NCBI GenBank assembly: GCA_021296235.1
Contig: JAGWAS010000028.1
Coordinates: forward strand, 1,405 to 61,922
DNA: 60,518 bases
Reading direction: 5' to 3'
DNA from: Paracoccaceae bacterium
Lineage (GTDB): Bacteria; Pseudomonadota; Alphaproteobacteria; Rhodobacterales; Rhodobacteraceae
The notes under the pieces are model-generated. The model saw only the letters and a program-made list of their open reading frames with translations, was not told where the DNA came from and made no database searches. Made by a program: the position numbers and the translations under genes. Each line of letters opens with the position of its first letter. The first letter of the stretch is position 1. Of the stretch, positions 1 to 8,654 are shown piece after piece.

Positions 1-3000
1 GCCAGGATTAATCCAATTCAACGTTACTTCGCTGTCGCCCGGATCGGCAGTCAGCCCATCCGGAGCGGCCGGAACCACAACCGGTGTGGCAGTCACATCG
101 CTCGCCGGACCTGCACCAGTAGCGTTCTTCGCCCGCAACTCCAGCACATACTCGTCGCCATTTTCCAAGCCGCCCACGGTGTATTCGGTTGCGTCCCAAA
201 GGATGTTTATCTTACTGAAAGCCCCTACGCCATTTTCCCTGATCTGGTATTCCGTGATTGTAGCGTCTTCCGGGTCGTTCCAGGTTAGCTTGATCTTTTT
301 GTTTTTGGGCTCAGCAACCAGTCCAGAAGGTTTTTCGGGTAGGGAACCATTTGGCGTTGCATCTACAGACGCCGTCGCACTGGAATACGCCGCTGGAACT
401 ATTCCACTGTCCCATGCACCCACCGTGAATCTGTATTCCTTGCCGTTTATCAATCCGTCTGCGGCATAGTGCGGCTGAATTTCAAAAGTAAGGATGGTCG
501 CAATTCCATCATGGTCACCGACCACGAGATCGGTAACGGGATCTGTCACAGTAACCCAATAGGTATGAATATCATAAGGTTCGCCCTGCGGACTAATTCC
601 TTTCAGCCTGTTCCATTTAAACACCACCCGTTCGTTATCCGGCTGCGCCACAAGGCCGGTCGGCGCAGGTCCCAATGGCACCGCATTCGCAGCGTCCGAC
701 TTCGATCCATCGCCATTTTGGTTCACCGCACGAACTACCAACGAGTATTCTTGGCCGTTTCTCAAACCTGTCAACGTGTGTGTGGTTGTGTACCGATCGC
801 TGCCGGGAATGGGGTCAAAATTGTTACCGTTGTCGGCGCTGACCTTATAACCGGTGATCGTGCTATTGTTCGGGTTGTTGTTCGGAAGGCTCCAAGTCAG
901 CGTCACCTTGCCGTTGCCCGCGACGGCATTCACGCCGGTCGGCTTGTCCGGGACAGCATTCGGTGTGGCGACCGCGCTCGACGGCTGACCGGTGATTGCT
1001 GCATTGGGTCCGGGACCATCGACCGCCTGCACCGTGAATTGATACTCCTTACTATTGGTCAAGCTTGTTATTGTCGTTTTGGTTTTCTCGTTCGTTCCGG
1101 ACAGTTCGAGATTCGAATTCTCCAACGTTTCACCGTCACTCTGGGTATGAACCCGGTAATGGGTGATTGAAGAGTTGCTGTCCCATTCCAAATCCACCAA
1201 CTCATTGCCCACTATCGCCGTCAGGTTTGCTGGCGCTGGCCACAGTGGCGTGGCCGTGATTGTGGTCCAGGGGCCAGCGGTTTCATTTGCATTAACGGCG
1301 CGAAGCGCAATCGTGTATGCAGTTCCATTGGTCAGATCGGCATCGGTACCGTCGCTCAGCTTTGTTACAGTGTGTGAAGTGGTGTTCGCATCGCTGCCAT
1401 CAATTTCGGCAAAGTTCGAGCCGCCGTCGGTGCTAACTTCATAATGGTTGATGCTGCTGTCATTCGGATTGTCCCAAGCCAGTTCGGTGGCACTTTCGTC
1501 ACCTTGAGTAGCCGTAACGTTTTCAGGCGCGTTTGGGATCGACAGCGGCGTGGCAGTTACTTCGGCATAACCGCCGGGGCCGGATGCGTTAACCGCCCGA
1601 AGCGCCATCGTGTATGTGGTGCCATTGGCCAGATTGGATACCGTGTGTGTCGTGGTGGTCCAGTTGCTGCCATCTATGTCGGAAAAATCCATGCCACCGT
1701 TGGTGCTGATTTCGTACTTTTGGATCGTATTGTTGCCCGGACTGCTCCAAGACAGCACGACGTAGCCGTCAGCCGCGTTTGCAACGAGGCCTGCAGGTAT
1801 GGCCGGCTTTGCAAGCGGCGTGGCAGTTACTTCGGCAGCATCGCCGGGTCCGGAAGCGTTTACTGCCCGCAAATGCAAATTGTACGACTCTCCGTTGATC
1901 AAACCGGTCAAGGTGTGGGTGGTGGTGTCCGAACCGCTGCCATTAATGTTGTCAAATTCTTCGCCGCCGTCGGCGCTGACTTGATAGCCGGCAATTGTGT
2001 CGTTCTCCGGATTGCTCCAAGTCAGAGTGATCTCGCCGTCAACCGGCACAGGCAAGAGATTCGCCGGCGCCGCCGGAACCGCGAGCGGCGTGGCGGTTAT
2101 CTCGGACAACTTTCCGGTGATCACGATGTTGCCCCCGGAAACCTTCTTCGCTGCCCGCACAGTGAAGGTATGGCCGGCACCGTTTGTCAGCCCGGACATG
2201 ATCGCTGTTGTCGTCAGCCCGGATCCACTTGGAGTGAAAAACGGCTCAGGCGTTGAACCGTCGGTGGTGTCCTTGGCGTCCACCTCATAACCGGCGATAT
2301 CGGAATGACCTGTATCCCACGTCAATTCGACCTGTCCGTCGCCCGGATCCACTTCCAAACCGGTTGGTGCAGGCCAAAGCGGTGTGGCGGTGACTGTGGA
2401 TCTCGTACCTTGACCACCATCATTCAAAGCACGCAACTCAAGTGTGTACTGAGTGCCATTGTTCAGGTTATAAACAGTGTGTGAAGTGGTGCCCGCACCG
2501 CTGCCATCAATTTCGGCAAAGCTCGAGCTGTCGTCGGTTCTGAGTTGGTATTCCGTAATTGTGTTGTTGTTCGGATTGTCCCAATTCAGTTCGACCTGGC
2601 GATTACCCGCTTCGGCCGAGAGGTTTGCCGGGGCGGCCGGGCGGCGGGTCTCCCCATTGACCTTGATTTGCAACGAAGATGAGTAGACACCGCTGCCACC
2701 CTGCCAACTTCCAGTGCCATCCGTGCGGCGTGTGTATCTGTGATCGTCGATGCTCCAACCCTCAGGCAAATCAGAAGAGTCCTCGTTTGGGTTTGTTGTC
2801 AAACTCCATCGAGGCCTGGACCCGCTGCCGACATAACTGATGTGCACGAAATATCGGGTGTTGCGAGACAGGTGCGCTCCACTGGGCGCTGCAAACGTTT
2901 GCAGCCCCGTCCCGACGCTGTTGGGATTGCTCAATGTGTACAGGTTCGTGTTGCTCGGACGACCCGACCCGTTTCCCTTTCGCACGGTCACTGTCAAGTT

Positions 3001-3312
3001 TCCGCCGCCCGGAGCTCTGGCAACATCCAAAACGATACTATCAAGGTTGTAGCCCCGCGAATTCTGTCCCGTGGTGAACCCTTGGGCACAATCCTGTGGC
3101 TTGGATCCACTGACACACGCGGTCCAACCAACAGTGGATTTTCCGGTGTTGCTCACAAGCACCCGTGCCTCAACCGACGCTGCCAGTGTGAGCAGCAACA
3201 CTGTTGCAAACAGTGCGCCGAAAAAAGCCAACCGTGAGCAGGGCTTTGCAGATTCTGCCTCCGGGCGCGAATTCAACCGCTGAAATTTATTCACTTGCAG
3301 CAACGCCAACAT
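1..3312 (-). CDS. Secreted multi-repeat fibronectin type III protein, C-terminus beyond the window
   Basis: The minus strand is open from an ATG at 3312 to the left edge (about 1,104 codons seen, no stop reached). Residues about 25-50 form a signal peptide: charged residues, a hydrophobic run FFGALFATVLLLTLAA, then a likely cleavage after SVEA. Residues about 50-220 form a beta-rich domain with GFTTGQNSRGY and WSIDD, which resembles the choice-of-anchor R type domains found on secreted Fn3 proteins. From about residue 225 there are nine full fibronectin type III repeats and one partial repeat, each with a PAAPANL-like start, a core Trp (VELTW, ITLTW, VTLTW), a GLTNGxxY turn and an end near VTATPL. 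It is probably a cell-surface adhesion or binding protein; the ligand is unknown. Met 3345 is an alternative start. No operon partner is visible. Confidence 0.88.
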   Translation of the reverse strand, partial: MLALLQVNKFQRLNSRPEAESAKPCSRLAFFGALFATVLLLTLAASVEARVLVSNTGKSTVGWTACVSGSKPQDCAQGFTTGQNSRGYNLDSIVLDVARAPGGGNLTVTVRKGNGSGRPSNTNLYTLSNPNSVGTGLQTFAAPSGAHLSRNTRYFVHISYVGSGSRPRWSLTTNPNEDSSDLPEGWSIDDHRYTRRTDGTGSWQGGSGVYSSSLQIKVNGETRRPAAPANLSAEAGNRQVELNWDNPNNNTITEYQLRTDDSSSFAEIDGSGAGTTSHTVYNLNNGTQYTLELRALNDGGQGTRSTVTATPLWPAPTGLEVDPGDGQVELTWDTGHSDIAGYEVDAKDTTDGSTPEPFFTPSGSGLTTTAIMSGLTNGAGHTFTVRAAKKVSGGNIVITGKLSEITATPLAVPAAPANLLPVPVDGEITLTWSNPENDTIAGYQVSADGGEEFDNINGSGSDTTTHTLTGLINGESYNLHLRAVNASGPGDAAEVTATPLAKPAIPAGLVANAADGYVVLSWSSPGNNTIQKYEISTNGGMDFSDIDGSNWTTTTHTVSNLANGTTYTMALRAVNASGPGGYAEVTATPLSIPNAPENVTATQGDESATELAWDNPNDSSINHYEVSTDGGSNFAEIDGSDANTTSHTVTKLSDGTDADLTNGTAYTIALRAVNANETAGPWTTITATPLWPAPANLTAIVGNELVDLEWDSNSSITHYRVHTQSDGETLENSNLELSGTNEKTKTTITSLTNSKEYQFTVQAVDGPGPNAAITGQPSSAVATPNAVPDKPTGVNAVAGNGKVTLTWSLPNNNPNNSTITGYKVSADNGNNFDPIPGSDRYTTTHTLTGLRNGQEYSLVVRAVNQNGDGSKSDAANAVPLGPAPTGLVAQPDNERVVFKWNRLKGISPQGEPYDIHTYWVTVTDPVTDLVVGDHDGIATILTFEIQPHYAADGLINGKEYRFTVGAWDSGIVPAAYSSATASVDATPNGSLPEKPSGLVAEPKNKKIKLTWNDPEDATITEYQIRENGVGAFSKINILWDATEYTVGGLENGDEYVLELRAKNATGAGPASDVTATPVVVPAAPDGLTADPGDSEVTLNWINPG

Positions 3313-4220
3313 ATGGACATTCTCGGCTTGGAACATACCCGCCATCGTGTTGTCGCTGGACAAGCGGCCAATTCGTACATTTTCTCTTGCGCTTCACTTC
3401 GCTTTGGAATTCCGGTCAGTCAGCAGCTAAGACCAGTGTTTACAATATTTCCTTTGAGTCAAAAAAATTGGTCTGGATTTCGATTGTCTTTTACCGTAGC
3501 AGTTTTGCCACTTTGCCAGCAGCAATGGACACAGTTCACATTCAACTGCGCCAACGCCCAAGTCAAGTTGCAGTCTAGCTCATCCAAGTTAATTCGCAAG
3601 TTCGCTGGAACATTCAGATGAGCGGGGCATGTCTCCATATTGCCCGGTATATCTGAGAGGTCCACTCTCTATATATTTCCTCGAACGGGTCAGACCCGGC
3701 TGCGGCATTCTTCGTCGCCTTCTTTCCTGACCGCCGCCATCCGCAGCATCTCAAGATGCGACACACTGACCAGGTTCTTGGCCGTGCTCGCGGCATCCTC
3801 GGCCGACCGCATCCCAACTGGGGTCTGTCGGGACATCAGCTGCATTCGCGGCAAAAGTTACGGTCGGAAATCAGTATGGGGATCCTTCGGCGGGTCAAAT
3901 CCGGACACTGCAATCGAAAGCAATGGAATGAACGCCCCATCTGAAGGTGTCAAACCATGATCGTTTTGCAAACCGGACCAATCGGGCATTGCGACTGATC
4001 AAGTGTTGCTCAGCATCTATTTCGGCCTAACCCAAGCCATGCAAAATGTTCCAGCATGAATCAAAACCGTTGTATGCGTCCCGCAATCGCCTCAGTGAAC
4101 AGGATCGATTCAGAAATTTGGCATCAAGAGGCAATGTCCCAATCGCCGGTTTTGACCTGGAACAGTGTGTCAGTCTTGGAGAGCACGTCAACTCGGCACG
4201 AGACTTCTTGGGAAAACGAT
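3313..4220. other. Long non-coding gap with no convincing gene
   Basis: This stretch lies between the start of the Fn3 protein and the decayed M20 hydrolase. The part at 3313-3620 is relatively AT-rich and presumably carries the promoter for the Fn3 gene. The rest holds only short ORFs on both strands with no recognisable motif. A 51-residue minus ORF at 3690-3845 is listed separately as a possible remnant. Confidence 0.5.
3690..3845 (-). CDS. Possible small or remnant ORF, 51 residues, unknown
   Basis: An ATG at 3845 opens a 51-codon ORF ending at TGA 3690. Its composition looks protein-like (repeated Ala, Met and acidic residues; amphipathic stretch around AEDAASTAKNLVSVSHLEML), unlike the Arg/Ser/His-rich shadows around it. 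There is no clear ribosome binding site and I do not recognise the family. It may be the tail of a lost gene rather than an expressed protein. Confidence 0.15.
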   Translation of the reverse strand: MQLMSRQTPVGMRSAEDAASTAKNLVSVSHLEMLRMAAVRKEGDEECRSRV

Positions 4221-5434
4221 TTAAGTCTCGAACGCAAGAGTGGCGAGAAAATGTGCCGTTGTTTCCACGGCAACGTTCATGTAAGTCGAAGACGCATATT
4301 CCTCGGGCCTGTGACTGACTCCATGTCTGCATCGGACAAATATCATGGAAATCGGGCAAAGATCGGCCATGGCAGAGGCGTTATGCGGAGCGCGATGGCC
4401 AGTCGCGCCTGCAGCTCTCGACACAATGTCAACCAACCAATCCGAACACGGCACAGCAGATTGGACGTAAGTGCGCTCCATGGCAAAATCCACGTTCGCC
4501 TTGAGGAAATTGTGTGTCCCGTATCTCGTGCCCAATCCGCAAAGCGGGACCTGTCGCCGTCACGCGGCGATCGGAGTTCCAAGGTCAATTTGCATAGGCA
4601 TGGAATGGCATTCGCCACGTCAGGCTTTAGAACCAAGGACCCAACAGTTGCGCACAGATCCTCGGCCCTGCGGGCGGCATTTTCAACAGCGGTGATAAAC
4701 TCGGCAGCAGCGACAAGTGTGTCGCGCCGCTCTGTCATCGGAACCGTGCCTGCGTGTCCCGTCTCTCCGGTAAAGGTCACGAAATTTCGTTCAATTCCGC
4801 AAATTCCCGTTACGATGCCAATGGGTGTGTTCTCCCGTTCCAAAACAGGGCCCTGTTCTATGTGAACCTCCAAATATCCGAGAGTTTCGCCACACTCCCG
4901 CTTCAGGTTCACGACCTCGTTCGGGTCGCCACCAAATGTGCGCAAGGCATCGGCCAGAGTTATGCCGTCTCGATCCGCCATGCGCAGGACCGCCTGGTCA
5001 ACTGTGCCGGCCAAGGCGCGTGGGCCCAAGAGCGCAGTTGGGAAACGCACGCCCTCTTCATCGGCGAACGCCAGCAATTCAACCGAAAACGGAAGCATGG
5101 TTCTGTCCCGGGCAAGTTTCTCCATCGCCAAGCAGGCCACAACAATGCCCATCGTCCCGTCGTAGCGCCCACCATTTCGAACCGAGTCCTGATGGGATCC
5201 GATTAGGAACGTTTTGTGACCAGCCGATCCTTCCCTGCGCCCGATCAATGTTCCTGCGGCATCAACTCGTGTTGTCAGGCCGGCTTTGCTCATCCAAGAG
5301 CGGATAATTTCGTTTGCAGCCATGTGCTGCTGCGTAAACGGAAATCGTGTTACCCCCTCTCCCCCGGCGCTGCAGTTGGCGATTTCATTCAGCCTGCGTT
5401 CCGCCTCTTCACCCCAACCCATGGTTGCCACCAT
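4221..5434 (-). pseudogene. Frameshifted M20-family amidohydrolase (N-carbamoyl-amino-acid hydrolase / allantoate amidohydrolase type)
   Basis: From the start at 5434 (or Met 5422) the reading frame shows the M20 amidase order of metal-site motifs: GSHQDSV, GRYDGTMG, ADEEGVRF and EVHIEQGP, plus the small-domain segment TGETGHAGTVPM. The frame is lost near 4511-4530. The family C-terminus continues in another frame (THNFLKANVDFAMER ... CPISMIFVRC ... TAHFLATL) to TAA at 4221, as expected for loss of one base. The last metal His normally sits in a GAGHDA-like motif; here the region reads GHRAPHNASA, so this site also looks altered. Family members hydrolyse N-carbamoyl amino acids, ureidopropionate or allantoate. 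The gene is divergent from a GntR regulator and shares its operator. Confidence 0.85.
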
Positions 5435-5447
5435 TTATCATGATAAA
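5434..5447. promoter_or_regulatory. Palindromic operator between M20 hydrolase and GntR gene
   Basis: TTTATCATGATAAA is a perfect 14-bp palindrome that begins at the start codon of the minus-strand hydrolase. The same TCATGA-centred element recurs twice upstream of the substrate-binding protein gene (centres near 6982 and 7010), and a weaker form TCATAATGATAA lies at 5486-5497 just before the GntR start. It is most simply the binding site of the adjacent GntR/FCD regulator. Confidence 0.6.
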
Positions 5448-5500
5448 ATTTGCACTACACATCCCTCCCCTCTTTGTCTATGTTTTCATAATGATAACAG

Positions 5501-6274
5501 ATGAAGCCGAAAATGGATGGTAGCAGCGAACTCATAGCGCGTCCGAAACAATCCCGGCCGGTCCGTGTGGCGGACAAGATCAAACAATGGGTTGTTGAGC
5601 GGGACCTGAAGCAAGGCGACAGACTGCCGAACGAGGCAGAGATGATCAAATTGTTTGCCGTGTCCAAGGGCACGGTGCGTGAAGCCATGCGCATCCTTGA
5701 GGCGCAGGGCTTGATTGCAACCCGAACCGGGCCGGGCGGAGGCAGTTTTATCGATAAGGTTTCCGCGGAGCGTGCCGCCTCGCTTTTGGCGAATTATTTC
5801 TATTTTCAGGACCTGTCGATTTCCGACATCTACCAGATGCGCAAGACCCTGGAACCGGAGCTTGCAGCCAGCCTCGCCGGAAACCTGACCGAGACTCAAC
5901 TGGACGAACTCCAGTTTCTGGCCGAACGCCATCCCGAACCTGCGAGCAGTCCGGAAGAGGAAAAGGAGTTGCACGTCTCATCGCTGGCCTTCCATGCAAG
6001 ATTGTCAGACTTCGCGGGAAATCGTCTTGTTGGTTTTGTCATCGGTTTCATGGCCCGTATCCTAACCGACCTGACGGTGTATCGCCGTCTGTACGAACCT
6101 CCAAACGTTGAGCTCTGGCAACGCGGTCGCGACCATCAGATGGAACTGGTTCTGGCCCTGCGCGATGGCGATGCCGACCGGGCAAGGGCGATTATGGCAT
6201 CTCACATGAATGGGGCAGAGAGGATCATGATCGCGCAGGAAGCCCAACTCATGCGGAGATTCATGGGCGAATGA
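5501..6274 (+). CDS. GntR-family (FadR/FCD) transcriptional regulator
   Basis: The 257-residue protein has an N-terminal winged helix at about residues 20-90 (VADKIKQWVVERDLKQGDRLPNE; recognition region SKGTVREAMRILEAQGLI; wing TRTGPGGGSFI). A helical FCD effector domain follows at about 105-250, with His residues in LAFHARLSDFAGN and MASHMNGAERI typical of the metal and ligand site. It is divergent from the broken M20 hydrolase and 12 bp from the convergent DUF1028 gene. TCATGA palindromes in both neighbouring promoter regions suggest that it controls the hydrolase, DUF1028 and transporter genes. No good Shine-Dalgarno precedes ATG 5501; a CATAAT box at 5487-5492 would give a nearly leaderless transcript. 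Met 5513 is an alternative start. Confidence 0.9.
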   Translation: MKPKMDGSSELIARPKQSRPVRVADKIKQWVVERDLKQGDRLPNEAEMIKLFAVSKGTVREAMRILEAQGLIATRTGPGGGSFIDKVSAERAASLLANYFYFQDLSISDIYQMRKTLEPELAASLAGNLTETQLDELQFLAERHPEPASSPEEEKELHVSSLAFHARLSDFAGNRLVGFVIGFMARILTDLTVYRRLYEPPNVELWQRGRDHQMELVLALRDGDADRARAIMASHMNGAERIMIAQEAQLMRRFMGE

Positions 6275-6286
6275 GCCGGTAAATTC

Positions 6287-6946
6287 TTAGGGATGCCGCG
6301 ACTTGTCTGACAGGACAGGCACCTGATCCAGCCAACCGAGGTAAGGGTTCAGATGCGCCCGGTCGCACAGTTGCTGCAGGGCCGCTATGGGTGTTTCATG
6401 CCAGTCTATTCGCAGATCCAGCGGGGGACGGTGCGGTTCCAATATCAAGAGTGCCGCTGAAACAAGCCCGCGCGTATCACCGCCGGCTCCCTCGGCGGCT
6501 GTCAAGGCGGACAACATCCGGTTGGCAACCGCAGCCTGGCTGTTTCGAAATGCGGAAATCATGGCATCAAGCACGGATTGACCGGTCAGCATGTTTCCAG
6601 CAACCGCCAATCCGTCTTCACAAATGTGGTCGGCGAAAGCGATGCTCTCGCCACCCGTGAACCCCCCGGTGCCACCCGTTCGGTTCAATGCTGTTATCTG
6701 CCGGTATCCGCGTCCAGGGTCTGCCTTGGTTACATTCAGGATCGCAGCATTTGCCTCGACCCCGCTGTGCATCTGGCGCAGAACGTCATCGCGCCAAAAG
6801 GTGCTGGGCGCCGTGCCCTGGGATGCCACCAACCCTGATTCTATGTCTCCGCGCAGCACCCAACCACCCACACACAGGTTGCCGGTGGCCGCGGCGGCAG
6901 CGTAGACGCCTGTTGCCCTGTCATATGTGAGAATCGAAAAGGTCAT
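6287..6946 (-). CDS. DUF1028 family protein (Ntn-hydrolase-like fold)
   Basis: The 219-residue protein begins MTFSILTYDRATGVYAAAAAT and contains GWVLRGDIESGLVASQGTA, NRTGGTGGFTGGES and AVAGNMLTGQSVLDAM. These are hallmarks of DUF1028, a family predicted to have an Ntn-hydrolase fold and often found beside peptide-type ABC transporters and M20 amidohydrolases, as here. The exact reaction is not established; a role in processing an imported peptide-like or N-acylated compound is inferred from context. It is divergent from the transporter operon across about 100 bp carrying two TCATGA operators. Confidence 0.85.
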   Translation of the reverse strand: MTFSILTYDRATGVYAAAAATGNLCVGGWVLRGDIESGLVASQGTAPSTFWRDDVLRQMHSGVEANAAILNVTKADPGRGYRQITALNRTGGTGGFTGGESIAFADHICEDGLAVAGNMLTGQSVLDAMISAFRNSQAAVANRMLSALTAAEGAGGDTRGLVSAALLILEPHRPPLDLRIDWHETPIAALQQLCDRAHLNPYLGWLDQVPVLSDKSRHP

Positions 6947-6976
6947 GCTGGCACTCCTGTAACATTCCTGTTGAAT

Positions 6977-7018
6977 TTGTCATGATAATTTGACAAAATG
7001 CAATTAATCATGATAATT
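6977..7018 (+). promoter_or_regulatory. Sigma70-type promoter with two overlapping GntR operators
   Basis: TTGACA at 6990-6995 and GATAAT at 7012-7017 are 16 bp apart and make a strong promoter for the substrate-binding protein gene. TCATGA-centred palindromes lie at 6977-6988 (TTGTCATGATAA), just upstream of the -35 box, and at 7005-7016 (TAATCATGATAA), overlapping the -10 box. This is a repressor-type layout using the same element as the site at 5434-5447. Confidence 0.65.
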
Positions 7019-7045
7019 TCAACCAACAAGAGAGAGGATCATGCA

Positions 7046-8620
7046 ATGAAACCTACGGAATTGACTCGACGCACGCTACTGGCAACGGTTGCAGCGACGA
7101 CTCTGGGCCTCGGAGCTGTGACAGTTCAGGCTCAATCACCAGAAAATGTGCTGATTGTTGGCCAGATTGCAGAGCCAAAGGCACTTGATCCAGCCGCCGT
7201 TACGGCCGTGAACGACTTCCGCATTCTCATGAATGTCTTTGACGGCCTCGTGCGCTACAAAGACGGCACGCTTGAGGTCGAACCGGCATTGGCAACCGAC
7301 TGGACCATCAGCGACGACGGCACGGTTTACACTTTTGCCCTGCGCGACGGCGTGATGTTTCACGATGGGTCCGGCTTCAACGCGGATGCGGTCAAATACA
7401 ACTTTGACCGGATGCTTGATGAAAGCCATCCGCAGCATGGCACTGGCCCATTCCCGCTTTCCTTCTTCTTCTCGGCGGTGAGTTCGGTCGATGTCATTGA
7501 CCCGATGACCGTGCAGTTCACCCTGAACGCACCATATGCGCCTTTCCTGTCGAATCTTGCCTATCCTACGGGCCTGATCGTTTCTCCGGCCTCCGTGGAA
7601 ATGCATGGTTCGGATGTGGGCCGCAATCCATCAGGCACCGGAGCATTCAAGTTTGTTGAATGGCGGTCAAATGAAGCGGTCGTGGTCGAAGCCAACCCCG
7701 ATTATTGGGATGGTGCTCCGGAACTGCAGACCGTTGTCTTCCGTCCGATCACCGACGCCAACACGCGCACCGCGGAAATGCTGGCCGGAGGGATTGATCT
7801 CATGGTCGAAGTTCCCCCGGTTTCGCTGTCGGAATTTCAGGGCGATGCATTTACCGTCCATGAGCAGGCAGGCCCCCACGTTTGGTTCCTGATCCTAAAT
7901 GCAAAGGAAGGTCCTTTCGCCGATGTTCGTGTCCGTCAGGCAGCCAACTACGCCATAAACAAGGAAGCGATCGTCAACGACGTGCTGGAAGGCACCGCTG
8001 CCGTGGCGGCTGGTCCGACCCCGCCTGCATTTGCCTGGGCCTACAACGAAAGCCTCGAGCCTTATCCCTATGATCCCGAAAAGGCGCGTGCGATGATTGC
8101 CGAGGCCGGCGCTGACGGTGCTGAGTTGACCTTCTATGTTACCGAAGGCGGATCAGGCATGTTGGATCCGGTTGCCATGGGCACCGCCATCCAGGCAGAT
8201 TTGGAGGCAGTCGGTTTTGAAGTGACCATTGAGACCTACGAATGGAACACTTTCCTTGGCCAGGTGAATCCCGGTCTCGAAGGAAAAGCCGACATGGCAG
8301 AAATGGCCTGGATGACGAACGATCCCGACACACTTCCGTTCCTTGCGCTCAGGACTGGCGCCTGGCCGGACAAGGGTGGCTTCAACTCGGGCTACTACTC
8401 CAATCCCGAAGTTGACAGGCTTTTGGAAGCTGCCCGGGCCGCGACCGATCAGAACGAACGGGCTCTGCTCTATCAGGAAATGCAGACGATCGTTCAGGAA
8501 GACGCTCCATGGGTCTTCGTTGCGAACTGGAAGCAGAATGCGGTTACCTCGGACCGAGTGGGCAACTTCTCGCTCCAGCCGTCATTCTTCCTTCTGCTTG
8601 ACGAGGTTACCAAGAACTAA
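7046..8620 (+). CDS. ABC transporter substrate-binding protein, family 5 (Dpp/Opp type)
   Basis: Periplasmic binding protein of 524 residues for a peptide or opine-type importer. The N-terminus has twin arginines (LTRRTLLATVAATTLGLG) and AQA-type cleavage, so export by Tat or Sec is possible. Family 5 signatures follow: LVRYKDGTLEVEPALATDWTI, FALRDGVMFHDGSGFNADAV and GTGAFKFVEWRSNE. I chose ATG 7046 because GAGAGG at 7032-7037 precedes it and the signal peptide then starts properly; an upstream in-frame ATG at 6998 lies inside the promoter. It is the first gene of a five-component transporter operon ending at 12432. Ligand unknown; the DUF1028 and M20 neighbours suggest small peptides or N-carbamoyl/N-acyl amino acids. 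Confidence 0.93.
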   Translation: MKPTELTRRTLLATVAATTLGLGAVTVQAQSPENVLIVGQIAEPKALDPAAVTAVNDFRILMNVFDGLVRYKDGTLEVEPALATDWTISDDGTVYTFALRDGVMFHDGSGFNADAVKYNFDRMLDESHPQHGTGPFPLSFFFSAVSSVDVIDPMTVQFTLNAPYAPFLSNLAYPTGLIVSPASVEMHGSDVGRNPSGTGAFKFVEWRSNEAVVVEANPDYWDGAPELQTVVFRPITDANTRTAEMLAGGIDLMVEVPPVSLSEFQGDAFTVHEQAGPHVWFLILNAKEGPFADVRVRQAANYAINKEAIVNDVLEGTAAVAAGPTPPAFAWAYNESLEPYPYDPEKARAMIAEAGADGAELTFYVTEGGSGMLDPVAMGTAIQADLEAVGFEVTIETYEWNTFLGQVNPGLEGKADMAEMAWMTNDPDTLPFLALRTGAWPDKGGFNSGYYSNPEVDRLLEAARAATDQNERALLYQEMQTIVQEDAPWVFVANWKQNAVTSDRVGNFSLQPSFFLLLDEVTKN

Positions 8621-8634
8621 GAAAAATGGGACAG

Positions 8635-8654
8635 CCGCGGCATGAAGGCCGCGG
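8635..8654 (+). promoter_or_regulatory. Stem-loop between binding protein and permease genes with ribosome binding site in the loop
   Basis: CCGCGG (8635-8640) can pair with CCGCGG (8649-8654) around an 8-base loop containing AAGG, the likely Shine-Dalgarno of the permease, and the ATG follows at once. Such a hairpin could stabilise the binding-protein message and lower permease translation. Each arm is itself a palindrome, so the fold is only suggestive. Confidence 0.3.

Noticed and set aside
1..2640. Regularly spaced DNA repeats resembling a CRISPR or satellite array
   Set aside because: The period is about 270-330 bp, the repeats are diverged, and they translate into Fn3 domains.
86..3283. 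A tiling of plus-strand ORFs over the left 3.3 kb
   Set aside because: They are opposite-strand shadows of the Fn3-repeat gene, whose own frame is open through the window edge and shows regular domain repeats.
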